Origin: Lumbricus terrestris
Lineage: Eukaryota > Annelida > Clitellata > Crassiclitellata > Lumbricidae
DNA: 64,000 nucleotides
Reading direction: 5' to 3'
NCBI GenBank assembly: GCA_949752735.1
Contig: OX457051.1
Coordinates: 2,369,501 to 2,433,500, forward strand
The position numbers and the translations under genes are program-made. Positions 35,901-46,886 of the stretch are shown piece by piece. The notes below the pieces were generated by a model that was not told the DNA's origin, made no database searches, and was given only the letters and a program-made list of their open reading frames with translations. Positions within the stretch are counted from its first letter, which is position 1; each line of letters starts with the position of its first letter.

Positions 35901-38900
35901 ATTTTTTTTACTATTCTCATACTGATCTGCTGATTCTACATCACTGCACTCAAATTGTTCTTCAGTTCTACGTTCTACATTTACACATGTCAACAAGATT
36001 GTCACAATTGTGGTTAGAAAACATGTGCCTGTGTTTTTCGACAACCTGTACGAGAAATTGTCTCCGATCTACGTTCTTCGTTATCGTTGAGCTGAAATTC
36101 TGTATCAAAGCTGCGTCATGTTTGTTCAGCACAGTCATTTACACAGACCAACGTTATGAAAAATCACACGTGGTCTTATACGATTGGCTATCTCGCCACT
36201 CTTTCACCGAAAGATCGAGAAAACTATATTTGAACGCAGCATGGTTTGGGAAAAACTTTTAGGAAGAGATAACCCCGTTATTCCACATTAATGAGAACTC
36301 ACTGAAAGAACAGAGAGAATTGCTATCTCTTATATCTTAGGTGCTGGTATACCAAGAATGATGTTGCATCATTTTCAGACTTGTCATCTAGAGCAGCATT
36401 GCCAGAATTATAAAGCTATGGATTAATTCAAAGAGAGCAGTGACTCTACATGAGAACACCGCCTGACTGTAGATGTCAATCACAAATCTGAGACTTGTTT
36501 GGGTTGGATGCCCTGTAATTCACGGTCGTCAACTGTATATGTGATTCGTTTCCATCATAAAGCAATTAGATCTATATTGCCTTACCCATCCAACTTGCTC
36601 TGTGATGGCAACAGGCTTGCGAAATGCTACCGAATTGTTCAATCCAACCATGAATACCAAGAGTTTTGAAAATTCTTGATAGTCATATTTCGAGTATGGC
36701 CACGCTAAAGCTGTTCAGTAATGAATTCTTATGATTTGTTAGATGCAGACTGCAGTAGCATTGGTCGAGGGTTTGGTTGATGGTGAACGAGATTGGAGCA
36801 TTCATCTTTAAATGGCTTGCAGAGCTTAATTACAGACCATTGATGGACAAATTTTTACCAAGGACACAAAGAATGCACCAGGCAACTGGACTTAAAAGAT
36901 TTCTGTGATGTTAACAAGATGTTACGACTGATGGCTGATGTAGAAGGGTGCAAGGCATTGCAAACTCTATTTAATATGCAGTTATTGAAAGCCGTTGTCT
37001 CAAAGCATTTGCCAATAATTAGGCCTAATGCATCACACTTTCACGACTTCAAAAGGTTCAAACTGCAACCGTTGATTCCTGTCCTGGTCCAGAGGTCAAC
37101 TTTAGCACACCAACATGTTTGTAGGCTACTTCCACCAACTAGAGAAAAATCAGACTGACAATCTGTTAACCTTATTCATTTCTACTCCACTGATGATTGC
37201 CATGTGGAGGTAGCGACCTGCAATCCTAGTGCACGACATTTACATCATTCGTTTGCTCGAGAGCTTAACTGTCGTCCTTATGCTTGAAAAACCTCATTCG
37301 CAAATACAATAAGGTTGCATATTTGTAGATTTTAGTATTTCAGAGCAATATAAGGTTATTAAGCAATACATAAGCACGCTAGTGGGATCAAAGTGTGGAC
37401 CTCCGAAAATTTCAAACTCATAGGCCTATATGTCGCACGTATAATTTGTGACAACTTACACATATTATATGTGAGCTTTGAGCGGCCTCTAAATATTTTC
37501 AAAATGTCCAGAAATTTGGCAGGTACTATCATAGGACCATAAGGAAACTTTTTGGAGGGACTGCATTTCAAGTTTCAAGAAAAATATTTTTCCTGTGCAA
37601 TCGTGGGACACCCTAATACATACATACATACATACATACATACATACATACATACATACATACATACATACATACATACATACATACATACATCATCAAT
37701 AACCGTGGGCTCAACGCCCGTAGGTGTTCGAAGCCTTCCTCACAATGTCTCTCCACTCGAGTCTGTCCTGTGCTGCATTTCCCAGCTGCTGTAGGTCCTT
37801 TCCGCACCAATCCACAATGTCATCCGTCCACTCTCGATGCGGCCTTCCTCTTTTGCTGTTGACCTCCATTATCCCGAACATCAGAGTCTTGATCTTTCTA
37901 TCCTCTTTCCATACATACATCATCATCATCAAAATCCTTGGGCTATGCCCGTCGGTGTCCGACGCCACTCTCTGTCTGAGTCTGTCTCGCGTCATGCTGC
38001 CTAGCTTCACCGGTCCGGTCAGCAGCTCCATACCATTAACATCTTGGAGCAGCTCGACCACCTTGTCTAAATGAAGAGAATATTGGGCGAGAGGCACGAA
38101 GGACAACCTGGGCCAATGCCCGTATGTGTCCCACGCTCTCTCCCCCGACTCTCTCCACTGGTCTGTCCTGACCGGCCTGTGCATGTGCCTGTGCATGTCA
38201 GCTCCACATCATGACACCTTGAAGCATCTGGGTCGCTATGTCACTTGTGCCGTGGTTCTTGGGGATTTCTATGGTCTTGGTCTTTTACTGCCAGCGTATC
38301 GCCACCCGTCTGGCAAACCTTCCTCATTTTATCCTCCCAACATCGCTGCTGCAGGAGTTCGTGGATGTCCTTCTTCCACTCCTCACCGTCCTCTGCACTC
38401 GCTCCATCCTTGAAGGCGTCTTGCCGCCGTCTCAAAAACGATCCATCCTAGTTTCCGTTCTAAAGTGTGAAGGGCTCGATTCAAACAATCCAGTAAATTT
38501 CCGACCTATCGCTAACGTTTCATTCATCTCGAAGCTTATCGAGAAAATAGCCGCCCTCCAGCTGACATCATATCTTGAGACTCACAACCTGCTTCCAGAA
38601 ATCCAGTCTGGCTTCCCAAAAGGTCATTCGACTGAGACATTACTTCTCCGATTCTTTCTGATGTCTATAGAGCCATGGATCATTCTCAGCCGACTCGTGT
38701 AGCCCTTTCTGACGTTAATGCATCGTTTGACACAGTAGAATGAGTAGATCATGACATGTTCAATGCAACTTCTTTCCTATCTTTCAATGCAGCTTCTTCC
38801 CTTTCTCGAGCAATCGGGACTTCTTCCATCCCACCAATCTGGTTATATAGCTAACCACTCCCCGGAAACAGCCAACCTGTCCATGCTTTCTGATATATGT

Positions 38901-41900
38901 AGGCCTATACTTTCAGTTGACAAGTCTCAAGTAACTCTTTTGGCTCTCTTCGATGTATCTGCAGCCTTCGACATGGTTGATCATGAGATTCTGTTGCAAC
39001 GACTTGAAACCTTGTGTGGATTCAAGGGTCCTCCTTTCTTTTGGTTTCAGTCCTACCTGTCCGATCGCACCCAAATGACCATATCTGGCGACTCTATGAC
39101 TCAGTGGGTCCCTGTTGTGTTGGGTGTTTCTCAGGGTTCTGTCCTAAGTCCGCTCCTATTGATCCTTTACAAGGCTGGTATTACCTGTCTTTCCCCTAGC
39201 CATTCCGCAACTGGCCACTTTTCGCTGATAATGTCCAAGCCTATTTCCATGGACCCCCTTCTGCTCAACTCCTTCTTGCAAGTCGAATTGACACAGGACG
39301 CTCTATATCAAGATCTTCACCTGTGGATGTCGTCTAATCGCCTTTCTCTGAACTTTTCCGAAATTCAGTACATTTGGTTTGGCACTCGTAAGCAGCTGGG
39401 CAATTCCACGGAAAATGGACATAAAAGTAAAAAAAAAATTGGGGAATTTTTTTAATATAAAGGTATCATTTTAAAGCTAAGAGACCCTAGTGTTCAAAAT
39501 AATAATTAGAATCAATAATCTTTGGTGAGATGACCGTCAGCCAGCTTACATTTGATGTCGACATGTTCTGCGCAATTCTGTTACAGCAATATTAAAAGGT
39601 TTGTTTTTTAAGTAATGGCAACAATTGGTTGATTTTATCAAACAAGCTACATCAGTTGGATGGAAGTTCCACTTGGTAAGTATTTTCAAGTAAAATTTTG
39701 AACAATTAATAACAGTTCATTTTTTGACTTCAGAAGTTTGGGGTGTACTTTTCAATGTTACGTCAGTGACAAAAATTAAGACTTTTAGAATATAACCAAA
39801 AGTAGCAAAGCAAAAATTATGAAAATTTTTAAACTTCTGATAAAACATATTAGCAATACAAGTAAATAGTTGAAATTTTGTTTTAATTTAAGAAAATGTT
39901 TAAACTGTGTCACTGACGTAACATTCATGTTGTCCCTCACGTAACAATATACGTCAGTGATAGCAAGAAACTTGTTTAAATTCGGTATATACTAGTAAAA
40001 ATGCACTTATAAATCCAGTAATTGATATCCTAGCTTCGATTTGAAGTAAGCCCTCAATATAATCATCATCATCATCCTCCCCCTCCTCCTCCTCCTCATC
40101 ATCATTATCATCATCATCAATTTTTCATCATCACATGTTCATTAATTATAATAAATTGTCTAATCTCATTATTGCAGCCTACCCTACATAAACATAGAAA
40201 CATTCTTTTGTAATTTCTGTCATTTTGTGCTCATCCTAAGACAAATGCAACAGTCAAGGCTAAAAACATTCTATAGGTATTATATTGTATTTGATCAACT
40301 GCTTAATTCTTGTACCTGATAGCGGTGTGTCTATCAGTTTTTGTTACCATTAAACGAATATAATAATAATAATAATAATAATCACAGTAAACCAAATTAG
40401 GGATTTGCTTTTGCACACAGGGTGTGACACGTCACAAAAAACTGGAGCTGAGCTAACATGAATGCGTCACATGAAGAAGTAGCTAAAGTAAGGTGGCCAT
40501 CATGCAGAAGAATGCTGAGTAGCAACATTAATGGCAACTAGTGGGACAAAAACAGAAAGAAATCTACCAAATGTAGGCCTACAATGCACAGCCTTCGTCA
40601 AAATTATGGTTAAAATGTCGTCACCCCCAACTGAATCAGATCATGCAGCAACTTCAAGAGTTTCTTATCTGCTCAGTAATATATAGGAAAAGCAGTTATT
40701 CGACAAAAGATAATCTTTTAAAAGTACTCCAAAGAAAGTTGCTCGCATGAACTTCTTAACAACAAACTTTGGCATAGCATTGCAGATAAAAAGTACATAA
40801 AGATGTATAGATTAATGGACAGAAAGTGATATTGTTTCACATGAGCTGCTGGAAAAGAAGAACTATGCAATATCTGTAAAGATGAATGGCACATGTGATA
40901 GTGTATAAAATAAAACATTGATGATGACACTAATGGAGGCATACGTTCGAGATCAAAAGTCTGCAGATTGGAACATGAAAATTTGCTTCATTGAGTCCTA
41001 AACATGTTGCTTCAGTGTGTGTAAAAGATCATAATGTATGTTGCTGCATGTGTCGGGTTGATTTGAAAAAGTTGCCTTCTACACTACCAGACAGTAATCG
41101 AGCTGCCGATTCAGTCAGTCCATGAGCTGCTATCTCGGAGTGCCAACTTGTGAAAATGCAAAGGCATTTGTGAATATGAAGCCAATAATGGTAAACAGAA
41201 GGGCTTCTTCACTCTCAGTGAACACATTGCAGTATCCAACAACACTGGATAATTTTTAAAGCATTCCTGCATACTTGTGAACCATGACTAGTAAATTTAC
41301 TGCAATTAATGTTTGTCTTTTCAGAAGCGTTACGTCAGTGACATTTCAATGTTACGTCAGTGACATTTAGGCACCATTGAAATTATGACATTTATGACTG
41401 TTGGATAAAAATTTTAACTTTCTATGTATGCCACAACCTGTACTAATAATTTTAAAAACATTAATAAAATTTTTGCAGTGATATTTTAGAAGATTTTGAT
41501 GCGAACATGAGTTACAATAATTTTCATGTCAGAATGTGTTACGTCAGTCACCACACAAAAACTTTTTTTTTAAATACCCAGAAATATTTCATGCCAATTC
41601 TTTTTTGGCTTTTAAGAAGGATTATATAGTTAAATAATTTGGCATAAATTTTTTGGCAAAGCAGTGATATCATAGTGTGCTAGAATTAAAAACCTTGCCA
41701 AATTTCTCTCTGAATGTTACGTCAGTGACGGTGGAATTGCCCAGCTTCAAAAATTTGATTATGGTCAGATTCCTGTCATTTTATTTTTCCCACTTAAAAA
41801 TCTGTGTTCGTTGAAAATTTCTATTTGCGAGCGCAATCACAATCTCGAGATTTCTTCAGCGCCAACAGATGCTATGGGCTATAAGTCGCGGAAGTCAGAG

Positions 41901-44900
41901 GTCTCAGTCAAAAGAAATTTGGCTATAATTAGCGAAATCGATAGGCAAGGGGTGGTAAAAATGACAAAATGACATATTTTTGTGGATTATATAGGCTACA
42001 TGTAGGAAGTTATGCATAGACTCTAATTATAATTAATTTTATCCACCTAGTTTATAGAGCATTATTGACTGAGGTTCACTCAACTCTTAAACATGTCTTA
42101 ACTCCTTGTCAACCATTATTTTTTAGAATACTATAACCGACTTGTCTAAGACTCTAAGTTGATGATCAAACATGAAGAATACGGAAGCGGATGACATCTA
42201 AATTTAGAGTAAGCTTAGACCCTACAAATGAGCTGTTAAGGTGGATGTCTAGGCCTACTAACCCATTCAGATGCAGGAAGCCAAAATGAAGAAACAATTA
42301 TAAAGCGACGATATAGGCCTACTACTTTCAACCGTTTTGGTTTGGCACGAGAACCGTAGTCGTGTTGTTCCCTGTAGTCCGAACATAAAAAATATATAGG
42401 CCAAGTCCGAACATAAAAATATGTGCAGTAGAGAGAATGTCGAGGAGTGGATGGGGTTGTCGATGGCGGATTGCATAAGAAAAACGAGGGACAGAGAGGG
42501 ATGGAGGAAACTGACGTCGTTGGCTCTGGTCTCCGATCCGCAGCAATGAGGATGGTCAAGATGTGTGAATATACACTTTTTAACACTAACCTTAATACTA
42601 ACCTATATATAGGGTGTCACTGAACTCAATGACCGAATGGGGTCCTTGAAGAGGTATACTCAAAGAATCGGCCGCTGCATCGAGCTTGCAACCAAAAAGC
42701 ACTTAAAAGATGTGGATCCGAGGACTGGCCTTGAGGACCTTTGGAAGCGCGTCGGGGATCTCACGAAAAGCCGAAAGAATTCCTCGGATCTGTACATAGG
42801 AATCAGTGCTGTTGAGCTCAATGATCACTACGCCAGAATTTCCACCGACACAAATTATGTTCCACCATTAAGTCGTTTGACAGCCTACGACAATCGTCCT
42901 TTTATTTCTGAGATACGAACGTTCTCTCTCCTCGATCGTTTACGTCGTACAGCAGATGGAGCGGATGGGATTCCATCCTGGTTTTTGAAGCTTGCAGCTC
43001 CAGGATATGCTGCAGTCCTTTCCTACCTCATTAACCTATCACTCTCCCATTCTCATGTGCCGACACAGTGGAAGGTTGCTGTCATTAAACCAATTCCAAA
43101 GTTGCCTCAACCGAAGACGCCAGCTGATTTCCGCCCTATCTCAATAGTTCCGGTTCTCTCCAGAATGACAGAAAAAGAACTAGTGCAAAAGTACGTATTT
43201 ATACTTCCTTCTACTCCCCTTCCATTTCAGTCAAACTTGAGGACCAATTTGCCTTCCGCCCCACCGGATCCACTACTGCTGCATTGATAGCCATTCTCCA
43301 ACAAGCGACTGACCTTCTGACAACAAACGACTATGTCACCTTGATATCACTTGATTTTTCAAAAGCGTTTGACTCTGTGCGCCATTCCACCTTAGCACAA
43401 AAACTATCTCAACTGGAAATTCCTGACCACATATACAACTGGCTGGTTGAATTTCTGCGAGATAGGATGCACGTCACTCGTTACGCTAAGCTGATATCAA
43501 CTTTGGCTTCAATAAACGCCAGCGTTGTTCAAGGATCAGGGATCGGTCCTTCTTCATACATTGTCGGTGCCTCAGACCTGCATCCGATACACGCGCAAAA
43601 CAAAATGAAGAAATATGCAGATGATACTTATTTACTCATTGGCGGCTCAATGCGAAACACAACTCAAGAGGAACTTGATAATGTTTCCGATTGGGCCGAG
43701 CGAAACAATCTTCGACTTAATGCAGGAAAATCCAAGGAAATGATTATCTTCCGTCGCAGTTCCAAAGCAAAAATTGCTCCTCCCGAATTGGGAATTGAGA
43801 GAGTAACTTCAATGCTCATACTAGGCGTGACCATTAGGGTGTCCCAACAAATATTTTTCTAGAAACTTGAAATGCAGTCCCCCTAAAAAGTTTCCATATG
43901 GTCCCATAATAACACCTGTAAAGTTTTATGACACTAAAAAAATATTTAGGGGTGGCTCAAGCCGCCCAAATTTAACCCATATTGGCATAATTTGCGCCTG
44001 ATGTGTCCAACTTCTAAATGCCTTTATATCCCAATCGTTGATCCTATTATAACAAATTTACTACCCTTGGAAAGCTCGTGAATGGTAGAATTAACAGGTA
44101 TTTAACTTTATTGGATACAATGGATATTTTGGGCATAGTCTTATGCTCAAAAAATGCAAAATCGAGAAAAATTTGAGATTTTTGAACTTTGGACACAATA
44201 TCAGTGCACACACAACTAATCATTGGGAGTAGTCATTACAAACTCTTGATAATGTAACAAGTCGTGGTTTTAGCTCCTCCATACCTTCATCTGCTTCATA
44301 GTAAGAAATTCTGAGGGGGCTGTGAGGTTCAACCCCTATTTGTCCTAGGACCACACAGTAAAGTTTTAATTGCACACCCCATGCAGCTACACAACAAATC
44401 AACGTCTGGACCGTTATTTTTTTACTATTCTCATACTGATCTGCTGATTCTACATCACTGCACTCAAATTGTTCTTCAGTTCTACGTTCTACATTTACAC
44501 ATGTCAACAAGATTGTCACAATTGTGGTTAGAAAACATGTGCCTGTGTTTTTCGACAACCTGTGCGAGAAATTGTCTCCGATCTACGTTCTTCGTTATCG
44601 TTGAGCTGAAATTCTGTATCAAAGCTGCGTCATGTTTGTTCAGCACAGTCATTTACACAGACCAACGTTATGAAAAATCACACGTGGTCTTATACGATTG
44701 GCTATCTCGCCACTCTTTCACCGAAAAGATCGAGAAAACTATATTTGAACGCAGCATGGTTTGGGAAAAACTTTTAGGAAGAGATAACCCCGTTATTCCA
44801 CATTAATGAGAACTCACTGAAAGAACAGAGAGAATTGCTATCTCTTATATCTTAGGTGCTGGTATACCAAGAATGATGTTGCATCATTTTCAGACTTGTC

Positions 44901-46842
44901 ATCTAGAGCAGCATTGCCAGAATTATAAAGCTATGGATTAATTCAAAGAGAGCAGTGACTCTACATGAGAACACCGCCTGACTGTAGATGTCAATCACAA
45001 ATCTGAGACTTGTTTGGGTTGGATGCCCTGTAATTCACGGTCGTCAACTGTATATGTGATTCGTTTCCATCATAAAGCAATTAGATCTATATTGCCTTAC
45101 CCATCCAACTTGCTCTGTGATGGCAACAGGCTTGCGAAATGCTACCGAATTGTTCAATCCAACCATGAATACCAAGAGTTTTGAAAATTCTTGATAGTCA
45201 TATTTCGAGTATGGCCACGCTAAAGCTGTTCAGTAATGAATTCTTATGATTTGTTAGATGCAGACTGCAGTAGCATTGGTCGAGGGTTTGGTTGATGGTG
45301 AACCAGATTGGAGCATTCATCTTTAAATGTCTTGCAGAGCTTAATTACAGACCATTGATGGACAAATTTTTACCAAGGACACAAAGAATGCACCAGGCAA
45401 CTGGACTTAAAAGATTTCTGTGATGTTAACAAGATGTTACGACTGATGGCTGATGTAGAAGGGTGCAAGGCATTGCAAACTCTATTTAATATGCAGTTAT
45501 TGAAAGCCGTTGTCTCAAAGCATTTGCCAATAATTAGGCCTAATGCATCACACTTTCACGACTTCAAAAGGTTCAAACTGCAACCGTTGATTCCTGTCCT
45601 GGTCCAGAGGTCAACTTTAGCACACCAACATGTTTGTAGGCTACTTCCACCAACTAGAGAAAAATCAGACTGACAATCTGTTAACCTTATTCATTTCTAC
45701 TCCACTGATGATTGCCATGTGGAGGTAGCGACCTGCAATCCTAGTGCACGACATTTACATCATTCGTTTGCTCGAGAGCTTAACTGTCGTCCTTATGCTT
45801 GAAAAACCTCATTCGCAAATACAATAAGGTTGCATATTTGTAGATTTTAGTATTTCAGAGCAATATAAGGTTATTAAGCAATACATAAGCACGCTAGTGG
45901 GATCAAAGTGTGGACCTCCGAAAATTTCAAACTCATAGGCCTATATGTCGCACGTATAATTTGTGACAACTTACACATATTATATGTGAGCTTTGAGCGG
46001 CCTCTAAATATTTTCAAAATGTCCAGAAATTTGGCAGGTACTATCATAGGACCATAAGGAAACTTTTTGGAGGGACTGCATTTCAAGTTTCAAGAAAAAT
46101 ATTTTTCCTGTGCAATCGTGGGACACCCTAGTGACCATCAATGATGATCTTGGAGCAACATCACATGTCAATGCCGTTCTTAGTACCTGCTCTGGGTCGC
46201 TCTACGCGCTTAGAGTCCTACGAGCCCATGGTCTCCCCTCTCCTGCCCTCCACGAGGTAGCCCGTGCAACAACCATCTCTCGTCTTCTCTATGCCTCTCC
46301 TGCTTGGTGGGGATACACCACTGCAATTGATCGCCTCAAACTTCAACGCTTCCTACACAAAGTCAAGCGATTGGGATACCTCCCTTCTCATTACCCTGAT
46401 CTTGACTGTTTGATTGACGATGCAGACGTTAGACTCTTAAAGTGTGTCATCTGGAATTTTAATCATGTACTCCGAAACCTATTTCCATCAATAATATTGT
46501 TAAAAGGCCTTATGCTCTGCGTTCACGACCACACGACTTTGAACTGCCCAGAAAAGATGAATTTAATTTCATCTCTCGTGTTCTGTTTAAGACTGTTCGC
46601 AGTGTTAACTCTAGGAACCAGTAATTCATTATAGTACGAAAAATGAAATACTAATACTTATACTACTACACTAAACTATTAACTATTACTCTGTTAACAT
46701 CATAGGCCGTGTATTGGATTGTATTATTTAGTGTTAAGCTACCTGCTGTGTAGCCGACCTGCGTGTCGTGTGAAGCGGGCCGTATTTCGTATAATCTGTA
46801 TCTGTAATCATTCTGCGGTTTGTCAGATTGAATTTCATTAAA

Positions 46843-46886
<44 letters not shown>

